Of a stretch of 64,000 bases of DNA, positions 45,547 through 55,747 are shown piece after piece. Source of the DNA: Clostridium_AD sp050717535 (GTDB lineage Bacteria; Bacillota; Clostridia; Clostridiales; Clostridiaceae); NCBI RefSeq assembly GCF_050717535.1, contig NZ_JBOITM010000078.1, positions 1-64,000 on the forward strand, read 5' to 3'. Each line of letters begins with the position of its first letter. The first letter of the stretch is position 1. Below the pieces are notes generated by a model. The model was not told the origin of the DNA, made no database searches, and saw only the letters and a program-made list of their open reading frames with translations. A program made the position numbers and the translations under genes.

Positions 45547-46623
45547 ATGGAGAAGTTTATAAAACTATTCTTGCAAACAAATTGTAAAATTAGTAAAAAG
45601 TTTGAGCTTATAGTCTTAGAAAATTTCATTATAAAGAAGAGTGGGGGGCAGAGCAATTATTATGAGAATGGGGGATATGAAGCTTTTTATAATGGAATGC
45701 AGAAGCTTAAACAGCAAGGTATCATAAGGGAAATTAGCAATGCTGCTAGTAACAAGGATAGGCATCCAATGAAACTAAGATGGAGTTTAAACAATGCTAT
45801 TGTTGCCCACTCCTGGGATGACGAAGCGATTATTAGACTCTCTGATATATTGAATTTAAATACATATATTAGACATCCGCAGTATCAAACAGACGTAGAA
45901 TGGCAGTATATTTTAAATATATATTCTTTTTTAAAGGAAAGTGCAAATAGGGAGTGGTCTAGCCTAGAAGAAAGGTGCCTTGAACTTTTCTATGATGAAA
46001 AATTTTTAACAGTTAATAAAGGTGGAAAAAAAGATAATAAGGTTATGAAGAGACTGGGGCTTAGTGCAGAGCATATTAAAGCTAAGCAATATGGAGAACA
46101 GTTTATTTATTGGAACAAGGGAGTAAGTAATATAAAAACTATTATAATTCTTGAAAATCATTCTACCTTCTTTGCCTTTAAGAAAGCTGTCCAGAGCGGT
46201 ATTAAAATATTTGGTATAGAGCCAGATGCTCTTATATTTGGATATGGAAAGAAAATCATAAAAGGTTTTTCTTTTATTGATGAAATTGCTATTCCAGATG
46301 AAATTGTGGTTTATTACTTCGGGGACATGGATCCCGAAGGTTATTATATATACGGGGCTTTAAGAGAAAGATATCCAGCTATTAATATAAAATTATTAGT
46401 GGAAGCTTATATAGAACTTATGAAAACATGTAAAATAAATTATCCTCATGAAGAAGGTCAGGTAAAGAGAAAATTGTATTTAAAGTATATTATAGATGAG
46501 ATAAAGCAGCAGAGTTATGAAAGTTATGTTGAAAACGTAATGAAACTTTGGGAATTAAACTATAGAATTCCTCAAGAACTTATTACCTATGAATACCTAC
46601 TAAAGCTGAAAGGGAAAAGGTAG
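45547..46623 (+). CDS. jetD: Wadjet JetD-like Toprim nuclease subunit
   Basis: 358 residues. N-terminal winged-helix-like region, then a C-terminal Toprim-type domain: probable metal-binding Glu near 202 in 'IILENHSTFFAF' and 'GDMDPEGYYIY' (Asp260, Asp262). JetD cuts circular DNA after the SMC motor complex has extruded it. Here it is the first gene of the operon; in the commonly shown Wadjet order it is last. GATGGTGA gives a modest ribosome binding site. jetA starts 4 bases after the stop. Confidence 0.85.
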   Translation: MEKFIKLFLQTNCKISKKFELIVLENFIIKKSGGQSNYYENGGYEAFYNGMQKLKQQGIIREISNAASNKDRHPMKLRWSLNNAIVAHSWDDEAIIRLSDILNLNTYIRHPQYQTDVEWQYILNIYSFLKESANREWSSLEERCLELFYDEKFLTVNKGGKKDNKVMKRLGLSAEHIKAKQYGEQFIYWNKGVSNIKTIIILENHSTFFAFKKAVQSGIKIFGIEPDALIFGYGKKIIKGFSFIDEIAIPDEIVVYYFGDMDPEGYYIYGALRERYPAINIKLLVEAYIELMKTCKINYPHEEGQVKRKLYLKYIIDEIKQQSYESYVENVMKLWELNYRIPQELITYEYLLKLKGKR

Positions 46624-46627
46624 CCTT

Positions 46628-48121
46628 ATGGATTTAGTGCAAACTGGACTTAATGATAGGTTGAAGAAAATAAATGTCATAAGGATGTTAGGTAATGGTA
46701 TAGACATTGGAGAATTAACACCTTTTGCTCATGAAATTCAATTATATATTTTACTTACCATATTCAGGAGAGAAATTACTGAAAATATCAACAGAACAAA
46801 AAATGACATGGTATATATGACTGCGGATATTCTAAGAGAAATGAAACTGGAAACCACAGATAAAAACATAGAAAGAATTGTGGAGGGCCTTCTTTGGTAC
46901 AGGGGAGCAGACAAACAGGACCCTTTTAGCTGCCTCATATATAATGAAGAGACCAGGCAGCATGATGTATATAAGTTTAGGTATTTAAAAGAAGATCGAG
47001 AACATTCCCATTGGGAGCAAGGTGGAAGCACTGTGTATATGCTTACAGAAGAAGCACAGGAGATGATATTTGTAACCCGCGAAATGCTTGAAGAATTTGG
47101 CTTTGATGTGGAGCAATTTTATACCCTACAGCTTATTAAAAGCGGAAACTTTAATAGTGCCTTAAATAGTGTGAGTAATTTGATTGCAAGAGTTAAAACA
47201 CTAATCCGTAGAGAAAAAGATTATCGACTTGATATTACTCGGAATCCCCAAGTAATATTTTTTGACAGCAAAAGAGATAGAAAAAAGAATGAGCAAGAGG
47301 TAAGGAATCAATTTGAGGATGAAAGAAAAACTTTTGAAGATATGCTGGCTTGGAAGAATAGGCTAGAGAACTTTCCAAAGGAGAAGAGAGAAGAAGGGGA
47401 AAGGTTATTTGAAGAACTTGAAAATGCGAGAATGCTACATAATCAACTGGCAAAGGTTGTAATTGATAGCATGGCCTTTGAAGTTAAAATAAGAGTAAAC
47501 TATCCAGAGAGCTTTTGGATTACTTCAAGAGTATCCTTTAAAAAGGACATATGGCAAAATGTTATTGTTAAAAAAGGACTTCCAAGTTTTGATTATTTAG
47601 AAAATTTAGTAACACCACTATTATCTCCGGAGATTGAATTTATATATCCTCTAGACTGGGCATGGGAGGAACAATTTGTAATAAAGGAAACTGCACAGGA
47701 AGTAGTGGACGATGCCGATCGCATTGAAGAACAGGAACATATAAACAAAAACATAGTTGATTGGGACCTAATAATAGAATTATGGGAACCTATATTTGAT
47801 AGATTCATAGAGGATGAAGTATTTAGTATTACAGAACTTAAAGATATGGAGAAAATTAATCAGGACAAATGGCTAAGTAAGCGAGTAAACCTAGAAATAT
47901 TTATGATGTTTGTTCTTACTGAGCTAACTTTTACTAAGGATAATGAAGAGTTTGAAAAAATGGATGAGAGAATGGTTCTTTTTAATAAGCTCTGCAATAA
48001 AAATGAAAGATATAAAATTCTTATAGGGAAAACCCTTACTTCTAAGTTGGAGGAAAATGAAATGCCTCTTAAGTTAGAAAAGATATTTATATCACCATAC
48101 ACTCTCTTTATTAAAGGATAG
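46628..48121 (+). CDS. jetA: Wadjet JetA-like kleisin subunit
   Basis: 497 residues, mostly helical: N-terminal winged-helix segment ('ADILREMKLETTDKNIERIV'), a charged coiled-coil middle (about 195-275), and a C-terminal region with 'FWITSRVSFKKD'. It resembles the JetA family of Wadjet systems (DUF5716-like by memory), the MukF-like kleisin that bridges the SMC heads. Placed between jetD and the JetB-like gene with no gap. The assignment rests on gene order and gross features more than on sharp motifs. Confidence 0.75.
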   Translation: MDLVQTGLNDRLKKINVIRMLGNGIDIGELTPFAHEIQLYILLTIFRREITENINRTKNDMVYMTADILREMKLETTDKNIERIVEGLLWYRGADKQDPFSCLIYNEETRQHDVYKFRYLKEDREHSHWEQGGSTVYMLTEEAQEMIFVTREMLEEFGFDVEQFYTLQLIKSGNFNSALNSVSNLIARVKTLIRREKDYRLDITRNPQVIFFDSKRDRKKNEQEVRNQFEDERKTFEDMLAWKNRLENFPKEKREEGERLFEELENARMLHNQLAKVVIDSMAFEVKIRVNYPESFWITSRVSFKKDIWQNVIVKKGLPSFDYLENLVTPLLSPEIEFIYPLDWAWEEQFVIKETAQEVVDDADRIEEQEHINKNIVDWDLIIELWEPIFDRFIEDEVFSITELKDMEKINQDKWLSKRVNLEIFMMFVLTELTFTKDNEEFEKMDERMVLFNKLCNKNERYKILIGKTLTSKLEENEMPLKLEKIFISPYTLFIKG

Positions 48122-48136
48122 GAGGCCGTATAACTT

Positions 48137-48907
48137 ATGGCATATACAACGGATAACATACAAAAGGCATCTGCGTTATTTTTTATTCTTCTAAAGGAAA
48201 ACATTGTAGATATAAAACAGCCATTGGTAGAAGAGTATCTTAATAGTAGCGAAATAAGAGAAATTGTTAATACCATGGCAGGAGAAGGAAACTTAAGGGT
48301 TTTCGATACAAGAGAAAATCTTCATATGGTTTCAACTGCAAATGGATCCATTTTTGCAAATTCTTATACTCAAATGAAAGAAAAATACAAAGGGTTAAAG
48401 AGTAAAAAGTATTTTTACTTAGCAAATCTTATAATATGTGTATTTCTATCAGAGGTAGATAAAGATAATAACATTAGGGTCAGGTGGGAAGAGGAAGGAA
48501 TATCCTATGCTAAGCTGGAGTCCTTAGTAAATAGCACTATTAATTCTTGGTCAGCAAGGCGGAAGGAGGAAGAAGGTTTTACTCTTGAATGGGGAATAGC
48601 ACTAAAAGAAATTGATGAGGTGTGGAATAAGGATTTTTCACCAATGAAAAACAGCAGAACTAAGGGAACTATTGATGTAGTAAATACTACAGATAATAGA
48701 TTTAATTTTATTTATAAAGCCCTGAAACCATTAATGGATCAAAAACTTATTTATAATAACACCAAGGAACTTAAAATTATTCCAAAGAACGAGCTATATG
48801 AAAGGTTGGATAAAATTTATCATAATCAGGATAGATATATAGAGTTCATTGCGTTAATAGATGCTGCAAAGGGAGGAGAACAGTATGCCGAGACTCAGCA
48901 AGATTAG
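48137..48907 (+). CDS. jetB: Wadjet JetB-like (MukE-type) subunit
   Basis: 256 residues, DUF6063-like. Tandem winged-helix character, a typical MukE-like accessory protein of the kleisin, with 'ASALFFILLKENIVDIKQPL' at the N-terminus. GGAGG precedes the ATG. The last 23 bases overlap the jetC start, implying coupled translation. Confidence 0.72.
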   Translation: MAYTTDNIQKASALFFILLKENIVDIKQPLVEEYLNSSEIREIVNTMAGEGNLRVFDTRENLHMVSTANGSIFANSYTQMKEKYKGLKSKKYFYLANLIICVFLSEVDKDNNIRVRWEEEGISYAKLESLVNSTINSWSARRKEEEGFTLEWGIALKEIDEVWNKDFSPMKNSRTKGTIDVVNTTDNRFNFIYKALKPLMDQKLIYNNTKELKIIPKNELYERLDKIYHNQDRYIEFIALIDAAKGGEQYAETQQD

Positions 48908-51900
48908 GATAGTAGGAAATAAATATGATAATTTTAAAAAGTGTTACGATAATACTGTTTTTGATTTAACTAGGGATAATGACCCTGACCACACATTGAT
49001 TACTATGCAAAATCAAAGTGGAAAAGGTGTATTAATGCAGCTTATGTCTCAAATCGTTTTACCTAATACCAAATGGGGTAAAAATGATGGGAATAAGATA
49101 ACAGGCATGTTTTTAAATGCAAATAAGCAATTCAGTCCATACACCTTCCATGTAATATTAGAGTGGAAGCTGGATACTGTGCCGGATAAATGGCTAATTA
49201 CTGGAATGTGTGTAACGGCCAGCAAAAGAAGCTCGATGAAAGAAGAGGAAAAGGAAGAAAAGATAGGCATAAGATATTTTTTATACACTCATGAACATTA
49301 TGCTAGTGATTTTTATACTATTGAAAATCTACCAGCGTATTTAAAGGAAGAAAAAAAAGCTGTACCTTACATGGAATTCGAAGACTTTATATTAAAAAAC
49401 AAAAGAGATTTTAGAAAATTTTCAGAATCCTCTGCAAAGAATACTAGATCCGAATACTATCAATATTTAGAGGGTAATGGAATATATCGGTCTGAATGGT
49501 CAATATTAAAACTTATAAACAAGGTAGAGGGTGGGGCTTCGGATTATTTTTCAAAAGCCAAAGACAATAAGGGAATCTTTGATGAATATATCATACCTTC
49601 AATATCTGAAAATCTAAATAATCAATATGAAGAAAATAAAGATACACTAAAGGATATATTTAAAAGTAATATTTCAATTACCAAAAATCTACCTATATTA
49701 ATTAATAGAGAAGCCGACTATAAGAATTTATTAACTATGTTGTCGCCACTAATTCGAGATGCAGAAGCGGGGATTAGTTATGGACTTAGAAAAGAAAATA
49801 GCATAATAACCGGAAATGATCTTTATTGCACGTTGATGAGTTTTCAAAACAATATTACTATTGAAAAAGAGAAGTGGGTAGGTGAAAAAGGAAAGACTGT
49901 AGATAGAAAAAGAGAGCTTCACTTTGAAAAGGAGAACCTGGAATATGCAAAGCAAAACAGGGTTAAAATTGAATATGAACTTGAAAAGCTAGAACAAGAG
50001 AAGGGTTTAGACATTGTAAAAATAGAAATAGATGATCTAGCCAAGGATAAAAAGAAATATGAAATAAACAAAACAAATATTCCTAGAGAAATTGATATAA
50101 GCAAAAGACATAAGAAACTTGAGGAAAAAAAGAGGCTTATGAGCTCTCTAAATTTAAAGGACATAGAACAAGAAATTATGAAAATAGATGAAGAAATTAA
50201 AGAAAAGTGGAAAGTAACCCAGGCTTCACTTACAGAAACTTCAAGAAAGCATTGGGCCTATGAATCATTTCTAAAAGCAAAGGAAGAAGAATTTAAAAGT
50301 GATATAAGAATTCTTAAAGAAAATCAAAGCTCTATAAGAGTTAATCTTGGAGTATTTGACGAGGCAAAGGGAAAGTTTAATAAAAGAGAAAAAGAGCTGG
50401 GATTAGAGTTTGATGCTTTTAGAATGGTATGTCCTGAAATATTAATGGAAGATGTAAAGAAGGAATATGTAGAGGAAGATAAAAAACTCTTAGATTCAAA
50501 GAATAAAATTTCTAAGTTCGAAAAACACATAAATAATCTCAATATAGAAAAAAATAAAATAGGAATCCAAATAGATAACAATAAAGAGAAAAAGGAAGAA
50601 TTAGATAAAAGCTACAGTGAACAAAAGTTGCGAGAAGAAGAATTATTTTTAGAAATTTTGGATATGTGCAGGCTGGAAAACATTGAAGAAACCTATTCAG
50701 TAGGATTTCTTCAAAATAAAGTATTTGAAATAAGGAAAACAAAAGAAATTAAGAGAGTAAAGTTAAATGAGCTAAAGAAAGAACTTTGGGAAAATAACAT
50801 AGATTTAACTTTAAACAATAAGGATTATTGGATACCCAATAATGACATTGATATCATAAAGACAAAAATTGAGAGCCTTTCGGTAAAGGTTGTTTATGGA
50901 ACTCAATTTCTGGCATCACTCTCAGAAGAAGAGCAAAAGGAAAATCTTAGAAACTGTCCCATGCTTCCATATAGCTTAGTAATAAGAGCGAACAAGGACT
51001 GGGACACTATAAGCAAGAATTTATCAGAAGATTTGTTTTTAAGAAGCATTGTACCAATATATCTGCGAACTAAAATGGAGGGGCAAGCAGCAGGGGGGAA
51101 CTTTAAGTTAATAAGGCATAAAGGTTTAAAATTTATTGGTAATAATGATGCTTTTCAGCAATGGAAAGAAAGCCTAAGTAAAAAAGAATTAGAGATAATG
51201 GAAGCAGTAAAATCTATAGAGAGTTCCATAGATAAAATAGATAAACTCATTAATAAAATTGAAAACATGCTTGTGGTTGACAGCGCAATTCTCTTAGAAC
51301 AAAGAATTAAAGATGTAGTAATCAAATTAGATGAGCTAGCTATAGAACTTAATACTATAGGATCAAAGATAAATGACTTACAGGAAAAATTAACGTTTTA
51401 TAATAATGTAAAAGTGGAAAGTGAAAAGGGAATAAAAAGCTTAGAAATTAGTATTAAAAAGCTTGAAGAGTTTATAAATTTCAAGAATGAAATAGAAATA
51501 AAGGGAAAGCAAGCAGCTAAAGATCAGGAGAAACTAATAACAGTAGAACTTACCCTTACAGCAGTGGAAATGGAAAAAGCCGAAAATGAGGATAAAAAGT
51601 ATTTAGAGCAAAGCAGTTATGAAAAATGGAAGATTTATGTTAACAATAAATTAAAAGATGTAAAGGAAATTATAGAAGAGGCTAGTTTTAAAGAGGAAGA
51701 TAATGAACAGGTTCAAACAAGTATACAGCCAAATTATATAAATTTAGAAGCAGATGATATATTTATAGATATTGAACATAGAAAGAATTTAAGTTTAAAA
51801 ATTGAGGAGAAAAATTATCAAATAAATGCATTAAGTGAAGCTATTGACCAGCTAGAAGAAAATATTGAGGCAAGACTTGCGGAGCTAAAAAAGCTTGACC

Positions 51901-53375
51901 TGAGTTGGGCAAATTATATAGTAGAAAATTTATATTTGGACACAATTGAACTTGAACTTGATAGTATAGCGAAAAAAAGTGAGTTTAAAAATGCAACACT
52001 TATAGAATTAACCAGTAGCATAGGTACAAAAAAAGGTCTCATAATTCAGATAAATAATGATATTATGCGGTCTGCACAAAAAATAAATGAAGAACACCAT
52101 AAAACACCACAGCTTTGGGAAAATTTAAATTTAGAAGAAAAAGGCATTAGGCTCAAGGATAATATAAGGGGCAATGATAAATATTTAAAAGAAGTAGAAG
52201 ATATAATAGAAAAATTAGATAGTAGAGATGTTGAAATGGGGCGTCTAGTCTCAGAAATAAAGCATTTTGAAGAGTTAGATAGTACTAAAGGAAAAACTTC
52301 GCAGTACCAAATGGATAAGATTAATAATAATGAAAAAAATGAAGTGGATCTATGGATACAAAACTACAAAGGTATTAATGAGGTTATAAATAATCATACA
52401 ATTAAAGCACAGGATAACTTTGACCAATTCTTAGAGGAATTAAAAAGGAATCTTAAAGATGAGATACTAAAGCGTAAAATAAAAGAAGTCATAGGTGAAA
52501 AAATCAATATAGCGAGTTTCACTAATAACAAAGACTCCTTTAGCAGCATGAGAGAGCATGCACAGAAGGAAATAAGCAGGGTAAGTAACGATAAGTTTAA
52601 GGCGGAAGAAGCAAAGGAACAATGGGCATCAAGAGCTGCTAGGCAATCTATTAAGATAGCAGAATGTCTAAGAGAAATGGTTAATAAAATGGTTTATGTT
52701 AATGAGAACAATCATGCATTTAAGCTTATAAGACTAAAAGGTGAGGAGCTTTTACCAAAAGAAGAAGAGGATATTAAGGTCTTACTAAATGAGTACTTTG
52801 TAGAGTGCATAGAAAAACTAGAAAAATCAGGAGTAGATTTCGATAATTTAGAAGATAAAACCTTGGAAGCTTATATGAGCGATAGGATGATTTTTTCCAA
52901 AGCATTAAGAGGGAAATACCCAGTGCTGGAGGTTTATAAAATGACAGAGAAAAATGAATTTCTCTATGCAAAGCCAAACAACAGTCACTATAATACTTGG
53001 GGTGGAATAAATAGTGGAGATGGTGATTCACCAGAAGGTAGCGGAGGTCAAACTCTATCTATTAATACCTTTATAATAATGATGCTTATGAATTACAGAA
53101 AAAAAACTGTAGGTAATGAAAATCCTTGGACGGTGCTCATGCTGGATAATCCTTTTGGAAATGCTTCAGGAAGTCATGTACTTGATCCTGTATTCAAAAT
53201 TGCAAACAAGCTAAATTTCCAAATAATAGCCTTTGCTGCACCAGAAATTATAAAGACAGAAATCAGTGAAAGATTTCCTATATTTTGGGCACTACAAATT
53301 AATGAAGAAGAGGAAAAAGGGAAACTTGGTAGTGTGATTGGAAGAGTGGTGCATGGGGGGAGAGTTAGGAGTTAA
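48885..53375 (+). CDS. jetC: Wadjet JetC-like SMC ATPase
   Basis: 1496 residues. N-terminal ATPase half with an atypical Walker A 'NQSGKG' (about 43-48), long coiled-coil arms (about 320-650 and 760-1270), a hinge-like globular part around 660-740 ('YSLVIRANKDW', 'LRSIVPIYLR'), and a C-terminal ATPase half with the ABC signature 'GSGGQTLSINTFI' (about 1384) and Walker B 'VLMLDNPFG' (about 1417), where Asn takes the place of the usual catalytic Glu. Forms the loop-extruding motor with JetA and JetB. ATG 48885 is 6 bases after GGGAGGAG. Confidence 0.85.
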   Translation: MPRLSKIRIVGNKYDNFKKCYDNTVFDLTRDNDPDHTLITMQNQSGKGVLMQLMSQIVLPNTKWGKNDGNKITGMFLNANKQFSPYTFHVILEWKLDTVPDKWLITGMCVTASKRSSMKEEEKEEKIGIRYFLYTHEHYASDFYTIENLPAYLKEEKKAVPYMEFEDFILKNKRDFRKFSESSAKNTRSEYYQYLEGNGIYRSEWSILKLINKVEGGASDYFSKAKDNKGIFDEYIIPSISENLNNQYEENKDTLKDIFKSNISITKNLPILINREADYKNLLTMLSPLIRDAEAGISYGLRKENSIITGNDLYCTLMSFQNNITIEKEKWVGEKGKTVDRKRELHFEKENLEYAKQNRVKIEYELEKLEQEKGLDIVKIEIDDLAKDKKKYEINKTNIPREIDISKRHKKLEEKKRLMSSLNLKDIEQEIMKIDEEIKEKWKVTQASLTETSRKHWAYESFLKAKEEEFKSDIRILKENQSSIRVNLGVFDEAKGKFNKREKELGLEFDAFRMVCPEILMEDVKKEYVEEDKKLLDSKNKISKFEKHINNLNIEKNKIGIQIDNNKEKKEELDKSYSEQKLREEELFLEILDMCRLENIEETYSVGFLQNKVFEIRKTKEIKRVKLNELKKELWENNIDLTLNNKDYWIPNNDIDIIKTKIESLSVKVVYGTQFLASLSEEEQKENLRNCPMLPYSLVIRANKDWDTISKNLSEDLFLRSIVPIYLRTKMEGQAAGGNFKLIRHKGLKFIGNNDAFQQWKESLSKKELEIMEAVKSIESSIDKIDKLINKIENMLVVDSAILLEQRIKDVVIKLDELAIELNTIGSKINDLQEKLTFYNNVKVESEKGIKSLEISIKKLEEFINFKNEIEIKGKQAAKDQEKLITVELTLTAVEMEKAENEDKKYLEQSSYEKWKIYVNNKLKDVKEIIEEASFKEEDNEQVQTSIQPNYINLEADDIFIDIEHRKNLSLKIEEKNYQINALSEAIDQLEENIEARLAELKKLDLSWANYIVENLYLDTIELELDSIAKKSEFKNATLIELTSSIGTKKGLIIQINNDIMRSAQKINEEHHKTPQLWENLNLEEKGIRLKDNIRGNDKYLKEVEDIIEKLDSRDVEMGRLVSEIKHFEELDSTKGKTSQYQMDKINNNEKNEVDLWIQNYKGINEVINNHTIKAQDNFDQFLEELKRNLKDEILKRKIKEVIGEKINIASFTNNKDSFSSMREHAQKEISRVSNDKFKAEEAKEQWASRAARQSIKIAECLREMVNKMVYVNENNHAFKLIRLKGEELLPKEEEDIKVLLNEYFVECIEKLEKSGVDFDNLEDKTLEAYMSDRMIFSKALRGKYPVLEVYKMTEKNEFLYAKPNNSHYNTWGGINSGDGDSPEGSGGQTLSINTFIIMMLMNYRKKTVGNENPWTVLMLDNPFGNASGSHVLDPVFKIANKLNFQIIAFAAPEIIKTEISERFPIFWALQINEEEEKGKLGSVIGRVVHGGRVRS

Positions 53376-53427
53376 TTTGTAACTATATAAATTACATGGA
53401 TGTGGATTTATACCCATTTTATAAAAA

Positions 53428-53479
53428 ATATAAGGTAATAGCTTATTAATTATTTAAGCTATATCCTTATATTTTTTTA
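53428..53479. terminator. Bidirectional terminator between jetC and the fatty acid transporter
   Basis: 17-bp stem with two central mismatches (arms 53428-53444 and 53456-53472) flanked by T6 on the plus strand and T-rich DNA on the minus strand. It ends both the jet operon and the convergent atoE gene. Confidence 0.85.
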
Positions 53480-53507
53480 ATACTGTTCATTAAAGTGTAT
53501 TTTTTAA

Positions 53508-54857
53508 TTATAATATGAACATTAATCCCAGTCCAATAATAATACCAGAGTATAATAAATCAATTATACAAAATCCCATTACATCCTTAGCACTGAGTCC
53601 GGCAATTCCAAGAGCAGGTAATGCCCAGAAAGGTTGAATCATGTTAGTCCATGCATCTCCCCAAGCAATAGCCATAGCAGTTTTTGCAGCAGGTACACCA
53701 AGAGCTGCACCTGCTGGCATCATAATAGGAGCTTGTACAGCCCATTGTCCGCCACCAGATGGTACAAAAAAGTTAACAAGTCCTGCACTTAAAAAAGTAA
53801 ATAGTGGGAAGGTATGTTGATTAGATATATTAACAAAGAAAGTAGACATAGCTCCTGCAAGAGATATACCAGAAACACTTGCACCTACCATCATCCCCAT
53901 AATACCAGCATAGAATGGAAATTGAAGTATAATTCCGGCAGCTCCTTTAGCAGCATCTGCAATTGCATTAATAAATCTTCTAGGGGTTCTATGAAGAGCA
54001 ACTCCAAGGAATAAGAAGATGGTATTAACGATATTTAAGTCAAGGCTTCCACCTTTAATAAAATAATAAACAATATAAGTAAAGCCCATAAGCGTAAGTA
54101 GCATTGAGATAATAGTGCTATTCTCAAGTTTATCAGCAGGAGTCATGTTTTCTTTGGCTATTATAATCACTGGCTCCTCCACCAAAAGCTTTGGATTTAT
54201 AGTAACGGTATTTTCTTTATCAGGATGCATAGCTTTGTTTATAAGAGGTAATGTTACTAAAAGTATACCTAGTATAACTAAATTAAAGTTTGAAAATAAT
54301 GTAGTACTAGTTGGTATAGCAGTAGTAACAGCACCTGCAGTAGCTTTTACTACAGCTTCGCCACCTCCAGCAATTACTAGTGGTATAGAACCAGAAAGGC
54401 CTCCATGCCATACTAAAAAACCTGAATAAGCAGAAGCTATTAAAAGTCTATAATCTACACCTTTAACTTCTTTAGCAAGTTCTTTGGCAAAAATAGCTCC
54501 AATAACTAGACCGAAACCCCAGTTAATCCAACAAGCTATAGTAGAAATAAGTGTAACAAGCATAATTGCTTGAGTTGGTGATTTAGGTATTTTCGCAAGG
54601 GTTTTAAGACCCTTTTTAAAAGAAGGTGCATTGGCAAGTGCATGACCTGTAACTAATACTAATGCCATTTGCATTGAGAATGCCAATAATGTCCATAAAC
54701 CCTTACTCCAATGAACAGTCATTGCTAAGGGACTTTGACCAGTAACAATTACACCTAAAATTAATACGAAGAAGGTTAGAAGAACAGCAAATATGAATGG
54801 GTCTGGCAAATACTTTTGGACAAGATTAACACAAGCTTTTGTAAACTTTTTAAACAT
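53508..54857 (-). CDS. atoE: Short-chain fatty acid transporter
   Basis: 449 residues, AtoE/TIGR00366 family with about 10-12 membrane segments: 'KYLPDPFIFAVLLTFFVLI' at the start, 'GFLVWHGGLSGSIPLVIA' and 'FFVPSGGGQWAVQAPIMMPA' are family hallmarks. It moves acetoacetate, butyrate or related acids. The ATG at 54857 follows AAAGGGGGA; an earlier in-frame start (54923) lies in the intergenic hairpin. Third gene of a CoA-transferase operon, with a 224-base gap before it. Confidence 0.92.
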   Translation of the reverse strand: MFKKFTKACVNLVQKYLPDPFIFAVLLTFFVLILGVIVTGQSPLAMTVHWSKGLWTLLAFSMQMALVLVTGHALANAPSFKKGLKTLAKIPKSPTQAIMLVTLISTIACWINWGFGLVIGAIFAKELAKEVKGVDYRLLIASAYSGFLVWHGGLSGSIPLVIAGGGEAVVKATAGAVTTAIPTSTTLFSNFNLVILGILLVTLPLINKAMHPDKENTVTINPKLLVEEPVIIIAKENMTPADKLENSTIISMLLTLMGFTYIVYYFIKGGSLDLNIVNTIFLFLGVALHRTPRRFINAIADAAKGAAGIILQFPFYAGIMGMMVGASVSGISLAGAMSTFFVNISNQHTFPLFTFLSAGLVNFFVPSGGGQWAVQAPIMMPAGAALGVPAAKTAMAIAWGDAWTNMIQPFWALPALGIAGLSAKDVMGFCIIDLLYSGIIIGLGLMFIL

Positions 54858-54891
54858 TTTAGGTCCCCCTTTAATATATTTTAGTTTGGTT

Positions 54892-54935
54892 AATTGAATA
54901 ACCTTGTGGTCAAGTGACTGCAAGGTTATTCAATT
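54892..54935 (-). promoter_or_regulatory. 15-bp intercistronic hairpin before atoE
   Basis: AATTGAATAACCTTG (54892-54906) is the exact reverse complement of 54921-54935. It has no U-tract on the minus strand, so an RNA processing or stabilising stem between ctfB and atoE is more likely than a terminator. The rest of 54858-55080 shows nothing. Confidence 0.55.
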
Positions 54936-55080
54936 TTATATATACAGGATATCCCTCACGTTCTGTTGAATTTATATCGATCACAACTAAATTAATAGAA
55001 GGGAGAGAATTCCATGCAATCGAATTTAAAACAATTATCTACGTATCTGAATTAATTGCTCAAAGTTTCACTAATCATTG

Positions 55081-55746
55081 CTATGCATCCATCATTTTAA
55101 GATTTTCTGAGATAATTAATTCTGCCCCTGTAAGTGATTTAACTTCTTCTACTGTAGTATCTTTATTAATTTCAATAAGTACAAGCCCCTTATCTGTAAT
55201 TTCCATTACACCAAGTTCCGTAACTATAAGGTTAACTTGTGCTTTTGCTGTTAGTGGTAAGGTACACTTCTTTAATATTTTAGGAATCCCTTTAGCCGTA
55301 TGTTGCATTGCAATAATAACCTTTTTAGCTCCTACTACTAAATCCATTGCTCCACCCATTCCTGGAATCATTTTGCCTGGTACAATCCAATTAGCTAAAT
55401 TACCTTCTTGATCTACTTCTAGTGCTCCAAGCACAGTTATGTCAACATGTCCGCCTCTTATCAGAATGAAAGACATTGCACTGTCAAAGTATGCTCCACC
55501 AGGAAGTATTGTAGTAAATTCACCACCTGCATTAATTACATCCTTGTTTACATCCCCTTGCATCGGAGATTCTCCCATACCAACCATACCGTTTTCTGAT
55601 TGGAAAGTAACGTGAACACCTTCTGGAATATAGTTTGTAACTAATGTTGGAAGACCTATGCCTAAATTAACAAGTTGCCCATCTTTTAATTCTTTACCAA
55701 TTCTTTTTGCAATGATTTGTTTTGCAAGCTTACTATCAATAATCAT
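55081..55746 (-). CDS. ctfB: Acetoacetate/butyrate CoA-transferase subunit B
   Basis: 221 residues, normal AtoA/CtfB length. The catalytic glutamate is Glu51 in 'FQSENGMVGMG'; 'GLVNLGIGLPT'-type start reads 'LVNLGIGLPT'. It transfers CoA between short-chain acids and acetoacetyl-CoA with subunit A. ATG 55746 is nine bases after GGGGAGG; the TTG at 55764 would overlap that site. Starts 2 bases after the ctfA stop. Confidence 0.93.
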   Translation of the reverse strand: MIIDSKLAKQIIAKRIGKELKDGQLVNLGIGLPTLVTNYIPEGVHVTFQSENGMVGMGESPMQGDVNKDVINAGGEFTTILPGGAYFDSAMSFILIRGGHVDITVLGALEVDQEGNLANWIVPGKMIPGMGGAMDLVVGAKKVIIAMQHTAKGIPKILKKCTLPLTAKAQVNLIVTELGVMEITDKGLVLIEINKDTTVEEVKSLTGAELIISENLKMMDA

Positions 55747-55747
55747 A

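Noticed and set aside
48885..53375. JetC as chromosomal SMC or SbcC
   Set aside because: Length, atypical Walker motifs and linkage to kleisin-, MukE- and Toprim-like genes fit Wadjet; SMC and SbcC have canonical Walker A and other neighbours.
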